From the NCBI GenBank assembly GCA_009746045.1, contig RPFO01000082.1:851973-915972 (forward strand): 64,000 bases of DNA. Reading direction: 5' to 3'. The notes below the pieces were generated by a model that saw only the letters and a list, made by a program, of their open reading frames with translations, was not told the DNA's origin and did no database searches. This stretch comes from Mesostigma viride. Its lineage: Eukaryota; Streptophyta; Mesostigmatophyceae; Mesostigmatales; Mesostigmataceae. Within the stretch, counting starts at the first letter, position 1. The number at the start of each line of letters is the position of its first letter. Shown here piece by piece: positions 46,501 to 54,004 of this stretch. The position numbers were made by a program, and so were the translations under genes.

Positions 46501-48180
46501 ATTCCAATGGTATAAACATCATGGAAGTGCCCAGCGTGCTCGCACCGCACGTGCCCATGAATGCCGCCCCCGTGTGCGCGTCTGCAATCTGCCACCACGA
46601 CGACTGGCAACTGTGCATCGCATGGGCTTTCTTGTAAGCCATGCTCGTGTGGCGGCTCTCGTTCTCTGCTGGAGACAGCCCTCCCATGGGTCTCGTTCCC
46701 TGCTGGAGGCGCTCCTTCCCCTGGCTCTAGGCCCTTTTCTGCAATAGGCCCTTTTCTGCACTCTGCCCTTTTCTGCACTGGGCCCTTTTCTGCACTGGGC
46801 CCTTTTCTGCACTGGGCCCGTTTCTGCACTAGGCCCTTTGCTGCACTAGGCCCTCGCGGTCTCCCCGTGCCGCTCTGGCCCGCGTATGGGATGTACTCGA
46901 GTGGCCGTGTATATAATAGTATCGTGGGCCTATAGTACGTCGTGGTCCTGGGTCATGTGGTCTACCAGCTTTCGGCTTATGCCACGTGGCATGTTGGTGC
47001 AGCCGCATGACATTCGCTGCAGTTGTGCCAGCTCTGCCACCATGATCGATCCATCCCATTCGTTACCCTCCGCGATCGTAGGAGCTGCTATCACGCCCTT
47101 TTTGTAGTTGTTGTGTTACCATCCTTGGAGTGTAGGCAGCTGCGGCCCCATCACCCATGCATTGAGGAATTCACGTGTTGCTCGGTGATGGCATGCCTTG
47201 ATTGCAGTTGGTTTCCCACCAAAGGTGCTCTCCCACGTAACGGTACACCTAAGGCCCCACCCAAATGCCCCACCCCATTGCTGCCCGATGCAGGCACGTT
47301 TCTGTGGGCGCAAGGCGTCAGCTTTGACACAGGCACGCACGACTGGCAGGAGCGCGTGGCGTACGTGGACGCGGACAAGCCCATATTGTCCATCGACGTC
47401 TACTGCATGTTCCGATACCACGAAGGAGCCGTCTGGTTCGACGACGTGCTCGTGGCGGAGCTAGCATTAGGTATGTGGCATGGGTAGCCTTGCATACTTA
47501 GCGGAGCTTGTGTTAGGTACGTGGCAGGGGTAGCATGGCCTACATAGCGGAGCTAGCATTAGGTACGTGGTGGAGCTAGCGTTAGGGTGAACATCCATCG
47601 GTCGAAGCTCTTATGTGAAGGATATCTATTGATGGCTCTCATGGAATCGCTCCAAGTCGTGTGATCAGCGTTGCTTTGCGGCATTTCTTATTGAAGTGTC
47701 TCTTGCTGTGTTTGCGTTTGCCACTTGACTATCTTTTTGTTTCCTTGGTGTCAAACAGCGATTTGCGTGTGTCCAGCCGGGGAAATCTACAGCCCCTCGT
47801 CAGACAAGGACTGCCAGCCATGCGTGGAAGGAGACCTGTGCATCATGGGGGAGCATTTTGTGAAAGAAATTGTTTCGACATAGTTTACGGTCCACACCTG
47901 CCTAATGGGCTGCGTTTCATGAAGTTCTCTCTCTCTCTAAGGGAAATGGTGGGGAGGGTTGACGGCCACTACCGCCATAGACAGCAACAGCTAAGGTTCA
48001 ATAAAAGTGAAACGTGTACGCCCAAAGTTGATTTCAAGGCGTCACAGTGCACGGATCCCCAGTTCACGTCAATGCATGTGCCACCGTAAAGATGCCGTGA
48101 TCTGTGCGGGCCAGGTGCCCGGACGGCTAGGCCCAGGTACCTACTATATGCATGTGCAGGCGTCCCCCCTGCACACCGGG
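28729..48180 (+). CDS. GT2 glycosyltransferase - TPR - carbohydrate-binding-like - Cys-rich protein
   Basis: Exons: 28729-29562 (278 codons, Gly-rich and disordered), one beginning near 30470 (WEWYRRI, end unclear), 31216-31326, 32061-32234, 32603-32716, 33159-33256, 33991-34102, 34605-34796, 35442-35602, 36435 to about 36648, 43439-43577, 44117-44197, 45668-45892, 47294-47470, and from 47759. Most phases agree. GT2 fold: FYTIIVTVFNQDKFVDETLES, WELILVDDGSSDD, KRNGGLADARNLG, WLLMLEGDDLL and YNPALPWGLEDWNFWL; these match nucleotide-sugar-binding inverting glycosyltransferases. Two TPR-like units follow (35442-36560: YFWRAQTYLRQGEYQKAL; AHEKLGNWKEALDALNIAL), then a coiled coil (LTGQLAHLERLQQSLEQV). 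Next comes a beta-rich region like a carbohydrate-binding module (NLVMNAHFEDQ, DYSLYLDIAFVDG, FDTGTHDWQ, VWFDDV), then CVCPAGEIYS with clustered Cys. No signal peptide or membrane helix is evident. An exon at about 48111 (GTYYMHVQA) may follow; the end is not defined. Predicted product is more than 900 aa. Confidence 0.75.
29640..30388 (+). repeat. 32/33-bp G-rich minisatellite, about 22 copies
   Basis: The unit contains GCGGCTGTCATGGGCTGAGG followed by a G-rich spacer that varies by one G (32 or 33 bp). It fills the intron after the first GT2-gene exon, starting about 80 bp after the donor (29563). Donor-like GAGGGTGAGTAGGGGG recurs at 29625-29640. Runs of five to six G could form quadruplexes. 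Confidence 0.92.
31160..31209 (+). repeat. (CCA)n-(CA)n microsatellite at a splice acceptor
   Basis: CCACCACCAC followed by about 15 CA units ends 6 bp before the acceptor CTGGCAG of the GT2-gene exon at 31216. Confidence 0.9.
33317..33462. repeat. hairpin: 41-bp inverted repeat, MITE-like
   Basis: Arms 33317-33360 and 33419-33462 are near-perfect reverse complements (shared core TGCGGAAACCTTTTGCCACT) around a 58-bp loop, within a GT2-gene intron. It may be a small foldback element. Confidence 0.8.
34543..34573 (+). repeat. poly(C) tract near a splice acceptor
   Basis: 31 consecutive C, about 30 nt upstream of the GT2-gene acceptor at 34604. Confidence 0.9.
35012..35175 (+). repeat. two-copy 80-bp direct repeat
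   Basis: GATAGTCATGATGGGATACT starts both copies (about 35018 and 35094); each continues with CTACTACAGTATCAT and GATATACTAGTC. It is in a GT2-gene intron. Confidence 0.75.
35620..35795 (+). repeat. 12-bp minisatellite starting beside a donor site
   Basis: Units of GGCCTTGTGCCT or GGCCTTGTGCCC, about 14 copies, begin about 18 bp after the donor at 35603. Confidence 0.9.
36655..41160 (+). repeat. 30-bp minisatellite, about 149 copies, with higher-order structure
   Basis: The consensus begins GTTGCATCCATGCTGCCCGT and is 30 bp. It starts directly after the TPR exon (about 36648). Variants are few: CCGTG, CCCTG or CCAGTG at one site, G or A at position 1, TCC or CCC, TTT or TGT, and a rarer CCTGT in place of CCCGT. 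The CCTGT variant recurs near 37531, 38101, 38701, 39061, 39451, 39511 and 39811, so blocks of 12, 13, 19 and 20 monomers were copied as units. The monomer has no stop in most frames, so frames of about 1500 aa or more exist on both strands. Confidence 0.95.
41215..42120 (+). repeat. 11-bp minisatellite (GTTGTAGGCGT), about 82 copies
   Basis: Near-perfect units with GCAT for GCGT and GTCGT for GTTGT variants. It follows the 30-bp array inside the same intron. Confidence 0.95.
42229..42550 (+). repeat. octamer array CAGGCAGA / CAGGCACA / CAGGCATA
   Basis: About 40 octamers. The left part is pure CAGGCAGA; the right part mixes three versions. Same GT2-gene intron. Confidence 0.93.
43014..43352 (+). 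repeat. 24-bp minisatellite, 14 copies, before a splice acceptor
   Basis: Unit CATTATACCAACACATTTGC plus TTCG, ending about 85 bp before the GT2-gene exon at 43439. One copy has a 6-bp CTTCGC expansion near 43092. Confidence 0.92.
43967..44040 (+). other. nuclear fragment of plastid-type 16S rDNA (3' end)
   Basis: GATGCCGAAGGCAGGG, CTAGTGACTTGGGTG and AAGTCGTAACAAGGTAGC in this order are the conserved 3'-terminal part of plastid/cyanobacterial 16S rRNA (helix 44 region to the universal 1492 site). About 70 bp only, inside a GT2-gene intron, so it is a nuclear plastid DNA (NUPT) insertion and not a functional rRNA. Each side has a similar 40-bp sequence starting AGCTTGTGTTA (43911 and 44039). 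Confidence 0.85.
45180..45330 (+). repeat. degenerate CCACCATNCGCCCA tandem repeat
   Basis: Imperfect units with CCGCCCACCCCACCATGC or ACGCCCACC, about eight copies, in a GT2-gene intron. Confidence 0.7.
45850..46195 (+). repeat. exon 3' end duplicated three times into the next intron
   Basis: The coding end GACTATTCGCTCTACCTGGA through the donor GGTAGGG (45892) recurs in diverged form at about 45952-45999, 46045-46092 and 46143-46190, spaced about 97 bp. Two of the copies keep a GT at or near the donor position. Confidence 0.8.
46731..46860 (+). repeat. 18-bp tandem repeat CCCTTTTCTGCACTGGGC, 7-8 copies
   Basis: Units vary between CACTGGGC, CACTAGGC, CAATAGGC and CACTCTGC; located in a GT2-gene intron. 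Confidence 0.88.
47450..47590 (+). repeat. exon end plus donor repeated in tandem
   Basis: GCGGAGCTAGCATTAGGTA at the exon end (donor after 47470) recurs as GCGGAGCTTGTGTTAGGTAC (about 47500), GCGGAGCTAGCATTAGGTAC (about 47547) and TGGAGCTAGCGTTAGGG (about 47572). At least three consecutive potential 5' splice sites result. Confidence 0.82.
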
Positions 48181-48520
48181 GTGTGGCATTCATTAACTGA
48201 TAAGCACGTGACTGCGTCACATGCCAGGTGCCGATGCAAAGTAAAGGAACCTCCAACCCCCATGCATAAAAAATGAGAAAGAGGGAGGGTGCAGGCCCTA
48301 GCTTCTCTCACTGCCATGTGCAAGTGGGCAGGCCACAGAGCGCTCCAACTCTCCGCAGCACATGGGTGCACATGGGCGCAACACTGTGCATGGGTGCAAT
48401 ACAACAATGCAATTGATTCAATAGGTAGGCTGGCGCATAGCTTATATGCTATCAAAAGGTGATCGAGGCGGGGTCAAGACGTAGGCGCAATTGATTAATT
48501 CAAATTCATCAATTGATTGA
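48181..48520. other. region with no recognisable feature
   Basis: Mixed sequence after the last possible GT2-gene exon. I see no coding exon or repeat family. A polyadenylation signal cannot be assigned. Confidence 0.4.
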
Positions 48521-48830
48521 TTTTAACTCGTGCTCCCATTGGGGAGTCACGGAGCATGAACCCCGATGGATGGTAGGATCGGGATGGATGGATGGATGGA
48601 TGGATGGATGGATGGATGGATGGATGGATGGATGGATGGATGGATGGATGGATGGGTGGGTGGGTGGGTGGGTGGGTGGGTGGGTGGGTGGGTGGGTGGG
48701 TGGGTGGGTGGGTGGGTGGGTGGGTGGGTGGGTGGGTGGGTGGGTGGGTGGGTGGGTGGGTGGGTGGGTGGGTGGGTGGGTGGGTGGGTGGGTGGGTGGG
48801 TGGGTGGGTGGGTGGATGGATGGATGGATC
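48521..48830 (-). mobile_element. retroposon 3' tip fused to a (GGAT)n-(GGGT)n microsatellite
   Basis: Minus-strand tip of the copy-C family: TTAA-like tail, hairpin at 48533-48546 (loop CAAT on the sense strand), then TGACTCCCC in reverse. It runs directly into (GGAT)n (48584-48653) that switches sharply to (GGGT)n (48654-48811) and back to GGAT. The pattern mirrors 21700-21780. Confidence 0.7.
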
Positions 48831-49740
48831 TCATCAGAGCCCGTGGCCGCTTCATAGCGGAGAAGTCCTTTGGACTGTGCGCGTAACTTGAGTCCTCGGA
48901 CTCAGGTTAAAGGAGCTGCAGGTCCTACAGGTCGGCAAGCGGGCCGGTCAGCGGGGGGGCGGGCCAAGTAGTCAGCGGGTGATTAGGGCAGGGCCGGGGG
49001 CTCGCCTGCGCCGCCGGCCTGCATGGGCGGAGAGGCAGGCAGCGGCAGCGCCCGGTGGCAGGGGCGGGGATGGCCGGCTGGCGTTCCCAGGACGTCCGGT
49101 CGGCGGTGGCGGCGGCCCGTGTGCACATCCTGGTGCGGAGCTGCTTGCATGGCCGGCGCCGGCCCCTGGTATGTCGATCATGGCGGTGGGGTCGACCGAG
49201 GCCGTCGGGATGCCCAAGTCATGTAATACGCAGAAATACAAGTATTATACGAAAATAGTACGTCAAAGTACGTTTCGGCAAAGCTTCGTACGACCGTATG
49301 ACACGCGTACTAACCGTATTATACACTGTACATACTATTTTCCTCTGACGCATGTACCAGAGCCAGGCCTCCGATAATCGCCGTCGTACGTACTGATACG
49401 TGCCTCTGCTGGCATGCGCGCACATATCCTTCACATGTACAATCTGCTCGGCGGTCGGTCTGCTCGATCGGCCTGGCAGCTTGTGTAGGCAGCTGCCAGG
49501 GCCCCCTGCAGGCAGGCCTTGGCGGTGGGGGTTGCGGTGGCAGCGGAGCCGCTGCCGAGCCGCGACGACCGCCAGTGCGTGGCCGTGAGCCACAAGCGGC
49601 CGGCGTGCATGCATGTGGTGCATGGTATAGGGGCGGGAGTGCTCCGGCGGGGCGCCAGGTGATGCTTGGTGCCTTTCAGAACCGCCGAAATCTCGCCCGG
49701 TGGTTCCAGATGCCGTGTAGCTAGGCCTGCCATCGGCTGC
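48831..49740. other. GC-rich DNA, no clear gene
   Basis: Possibly the decayed 3' continuation of the LINE endonuclease remnant at 49.75-50.7 kb, but I recognise no RT motifs. A short stretch rich in GTAC (49240-49330) stands out. Confidence 0.35.
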
Positions 49741-49744
49741 TCCC

Positions 49745-50690
49745 GGCATGGAAAGCAGCCAAGAATTCATCCCGGTACAGGGTGGCAGCCTGCTCGGCGG
49801 CTGACATCTTGTCTGACAGCGTCCTTCAGCACCTGCGCCGAAGCACCTTCAGATCTCCGGTGCCCAGTGCACTGATGTGGCATCTGTGGACGCGACGGTT
49901 TCACATCCGAAAAACGTAGTCTGATGTGTGTGAAGACCAGCCGGTGATCTGAGTCCCGGACTCTGGCGGCCATTGTGTTGACGGAGTTCTGGACCTGAGC
50001 TAGGCCCAGTGCATGCAGCATCCACAACAGAATTGGGCGCTGCAGGTTAGAGACACACCGGCATTGAACTCGATCGGTGGGGCCAAAGGAGGTGGCCAGC
50101 TGCGATGCGGGCCGCGCTTTAAGATTGTGTTACGTGCAAGCAACATGTGAAGTGCCGATTCGGTCAGCAAACCTACTTATAAAGCTCTAGAGATCCGTGT
50201 AACCGTTCGTCGACGTGCATGTAGCGGCGTACTCAGTGCCCTAGGGCCGCCACCGGTGGCCGACTGGCAGCGTGCCGGCGTTGCCGCGTCGAGCAGCACA
50301 CGCCATTGCCAGAAGTTCCGACGGCTGGGGTGCTGGGCAGGCTTCCTCATCAGTGCAGCTTTTAGGGCGTTGAAGAAGGCGCGGCACGCTCGGTTGGGCC
50401 CCGTTGACCCGCGTGCGGTGCTTAACCCACGATTACAGTGCATGAGCGTGTAGTGCGATCGAATGGCCAATTCTGTCGATCATGCCGCGAAAGTGGCCCT
50501 GCCGACTGCATGTAGCATGCGCGGGGACCACAGTGCGATGGACTTGAGTCGATGTTGAGGTGGCCGGCTGATGCTGCTGATGAGCACAGGATCGTCCCAC
50601 GTACCGGCCCACCTTGGCCCATGCAGTTCCGCCGCCATAGTGGACTCTTCGCCGGCCTCCATCTCGATCGCGGCAGGTCACAACACCGTG
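49745..50690 (-). pseudogene. decayed LINE endonuclease region
   Basis: Minus-strand frames contain RVRDSDHRLVFTHIRL near 49.95 kb, which fits the SDHR/SDH motif close to the C-terminal end of APE-type LINE endonucleases. Upstream frames (50.1-50.7 kb) are broken, with TWDDPVLISSI and the basic segment RKPAQHPSRRNFWQW. No intact domain remains and no RT follows. Assignment rests on one motif. Confidence 0.45.
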
Positions 50691-51714
50691 ACCCCTGCCA
50701 AACTTTGTCTTAAATTATTGTCCGCTTTTCGTCCGAGATCTACATTTTTCCCGCCACGCGAGAGGCAAAAACGACGAAAACACCCATGGCGGTCGAGCAT
50801 CAGCTAGCGTTCTGAAACTTGCGTCATTGCAGCCGCTCGAGGTGTCAAAACGAAGCTTACACCACGACGAACTCATGGAATTTTTTTGGAATGATATATG
50901 CTAAATTTACGACGAGGGTGCCCATTGAACGGGACAAGCTATTTTTTTCACAGCGCACCGGTTTTTCGCAAAAAACAGATTTCTGTGTGGTACGTGTCTC
51001 AAGGTCCTCGTCACATGAGGAGATAAAAATCTGGACGCGATAGCTCAGCTTGTTCGTTATAATATTCCTAAAAACGTTAGCGTTTTCGTTTTTTGAGCCT
51101 CTCTTTTAATTTAATTGGCGTGAATAAATATGGGGGTGCGAAATCCGTCTGTTTCTTGCTTCAGTGCAATGCATATCTGCGTCGTCAGGTAATTAGCTCT
51201 TTAGTAGGCTATGCCTGACCTTCCTATACTGCCAGCCTGCGGAAATAAGCTAGCAGGACATATGGGGTGCCCAAGATTCCGCGCAAAGGTCGCTAATCGT
51301 CTCCCGGATGTGCAGTAACTAGTAAGTGCGGCAAAACTGCGAAAATTGCTTATAATATGATTAATATCTGTAGAAAGCTCTTTGCGACAGTGTTTTCCAA
51401 GCGAGTTCATTGTTCTTTTTACGCCAGATACAAAAGGCAAAGGGGGGCATCGTTTTTAATTAGTCGGCATGCCATTTTGAGGTGTGATGGGTCGGGCAGC
51501 GGGACCTCGCCACGACACGCTACCGGCTCAAGCTACGCATCTCCCGGCAGCCATAACGAAGCGCAGAGGTGAGCGAGCTAGAGGGCGCAGGGTCGCTGCC
51601 AACGCAAGGCAGCTTCTCGAAGGGTGTAAAGCTGGATTAATAAGACTTTCTGAAGGGCATTTTGCAGTGGTTATTGCCACCTTGTCCAGATGTTTGCCCT
51701 CGTCTTTCTGATTT

Positions 51715-51835
51715 AAGGGGACGGGACATGCCCGAATTTTTTGGCGCCAAAAAATTCACGCCGGAACCGGACCAGAAATTCACGTGTGAGGCGAAATTCG
51801 GGTGAGCGTGGCTGGCCATGGGGTGCCATGGCGGA
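51715..51835. repeat. palindrome-containing repeat, also at 61700-61870 inverted
   Basis: AAGGGGACGGGACA, then a perfect 24-bp palindrome at 51734-51757 (half-site GAATTTTTTGGC) and CCGGAACCGGACCAGAAATT. The reverse complement with a few changes is at about 61780-61870. Confidence 0.8.
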
Positions 51836-52188
51836 TCAGGGCGTGGAGATGCAGCATGAAATTGAGGCCATGTTGGCCGTTTCAGCTAGAGTGGAAAATG
51901 TCGAACGGATATGGCGAAATCCCGTTGGAAAGTATTTGCAGTCGGGAAGGTCTTATTGCTCTCGGTTCAGCTGGCCGCAACCACGTACCCCCAACCGCCA
52001 TCTATGATGCCAATAACATTTTCAGGAACGCTGCTTATCGTTGGTTTTCCGCCATGCTGGGCTGGATGAATGATGATGGAAGTGCCAAGCCCGGCCTTCC
52101 GGGCGAGATTAATATCAACGCTATCCGCCGACTTTTTCCCGATGAGCAGGGGATCTATGTAGGTTTTATTCCGTCGGAGGACAGATAG
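51802..52188 (+). CDS. unknown protein fragment, 128 aa open frame
   Basis: Not recognised. The open frame ends at TAG 52188. The part NGYGEIPLESICSREGLIAL to LFPDEQGIYVGFIPSEDR looks protein-like (mixed hydrophobic and charged, few repeats, RWFSAMLGWMNDDG). Upstream, another frame (MADQGVEMQHEIEAMLAV) overlaps and may be the true N terminus if a frameshift occurred near 51900. No promoter, intron or relatives can be seen. Since a repeat element abuts it at 51715, it may be the coding part of a mobile element. Confidence 0.35.
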   Translation: MSVAGHGVPWRIRAWRCSMKLRPCWPFQLEWKMSNGYGEIPLESICSREGLIALGSAGRNHVPPTAIYDANNIFRNAAYRWFSAMLGWMNDDGSAKPGLPGEININAIRRLFPDEQGIYVGFIPSEDR

Positions 52189-52429
52189 AATTTTTTTCGT
52201 GCAGTATAGACTAGCCCGCAAACGGGAATAATGCCGAATTCCGGCACTCGTAAAGCAGCGCAGCAGCAGCGGCGGATAGCGGAGACATCCGCTGCGTGGT
52301 TAGCACATCATTCCGAAAAGCCATTTTTGTCCCCTGAAAATTACCAGGAGATAGAATAATGGTCAGTTTGGCCTCAAATTTGGCACCAAGGTGCCTAATC
52401 AGATATCTTATGATGCCATGTGGTCAAAA

Positions 52430-53440
52430 AATTTGTTGGGACTTGGCAGCATGGTAACATGGTGACATTTGCTAGCATAAAATACCGTATTTTCAGCACT
52501 TTCTGGCATGTATGCATTTATATATAATGACATCAAATGAACTCAGTTGGGCCTGGAACTTTGCACATGCTCTAAATACATCCCGTTCAGCATGTCCACA
52601 AAGTTTCAGGCTGGTTGGATGACAAAAAGGTGACAGATGCTAGCATAAATACCCCCAAAATGCAGTTTTTCATGTTTTTCCAAGGTTTTCATCACACATA
52701 TGCATATATAATGACATCAAATGAACTCAGTTGGGCCTGGAACTTTGCACATGTTTTAAACACATCCCATGCAGTATGCCCACAAAGTTTCAGGCTTGTT
52801 GGATGACAAAATGGTGACAGATGCTAGCATAAATAACCCCAAAATGCAAATTTTCATGGTTTTCCAAGGGTTTCATCACATGATGCACATATATAATGAC
52901 ACCAAATGAACTCAGTTGGGCCTGGAACTTTGCACGTGTTCTAAACACATCCCATGCAGCATGCCCACAAAGTTTCAGGCTGGTTGGATGACAAACTGGT
53001 GACAAATGCTAGCATAAATACCCCCAAAGTGCAGTTTTTTATGGTTTTCAAAGGGTTTCAACACATTAGCGCATGTATGATGACACCAAACGAACTCAGT
53101 TGGAGCTGGAACTTTGCATATCTTTTAAAAACATCCCAAATAGCATTCCTACAAAGTTTCAGACTGGTTGGATAACAAACTGGTGACAAATGCTGGCATA
53201 AATACTACTAGCATAAAATGCAGTTTTTCATGGTTTTTTAAGGGTTCCAACACATGGGGGCATATATCAATGAACTCAGTCAAGCCTAGAACTTTGCACA
53301 GCTCATAAAAACATCTATGTTAACTGCCCACAAGAAATTCAGACTGTTTGCATGACAAATAGGTGACAGATGCTAGCAAACATAGCACAAAAAATGCAGT
53401 CACTAGTAATTGTTTTTCAAGGGTTTCATCACATAGTTGC
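52430..53440. repeat. satellite-like tandem repeat of about 185 bp, 5-6 copies
   Basis: GGTGACAGATGCTAGCATAA recurs near 52629, 52813, 52999 and 53184, with diverged copies on either side (about 52460 and 53360). Each unit also contains AACTCAGTTGGGCCTGGAAC and CACAAAGTTTCAGGCT. It is AT-rich compared with its surroundings and its copies are 80-95% alike by eye. Confidence 0.88.
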
Positions 53441-53624
53441 ATGTCAATCATTCCAGTTTGGGATAACTAGTCAGGTTCCAAACAACACATCTACATTACA
53501 TATTATGTGACATTGCAGGAACGCAAACTTCGGGGCACACGCCCATGATACAACGTCAACATGTACATCAATAACACACATGTAACTTAGCTAATCATCA
53601 TCATAAAAAGCACACCTTCCCAAC

Positions 53625-53935
53625 CCACCAACCCACCCACCCACCCACCCACCCACCCACCCACCCACCCACCCACCCACCCACCCACCCACCCACCCAC
53701 CCACCCACCCACCCCACACCCACCACCCACCCACCCACCCACCCACCCACCCACCCACCCACCCACCCACCCACCCACCCACCCACCACCCACCCACCCA
53801 CCCACCCACCCACCCACCCACCCACCCACCCACCCACCCACCCACCCACCCACCCACCCACCCACCCACCCACCCACCCACCCACCCCCACCACCCACCC
53901 CCACCCACCCACCACCCACACACCACACCACACAC

Positions 53936-53983
<48 letters not shown>

Positions 53984-53984
53984 G
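53625..53984. repeat. (CCCA)n then (CA)n microsatellite
   Basis: About 75 CCCA units with a few indels, then a (CA)n block with CG variants. Open on several frames; not coding. Confidence 0.95.
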
Positions 53985-54004
53985 TCATGCCCTTGCACGC
54001 ACGC

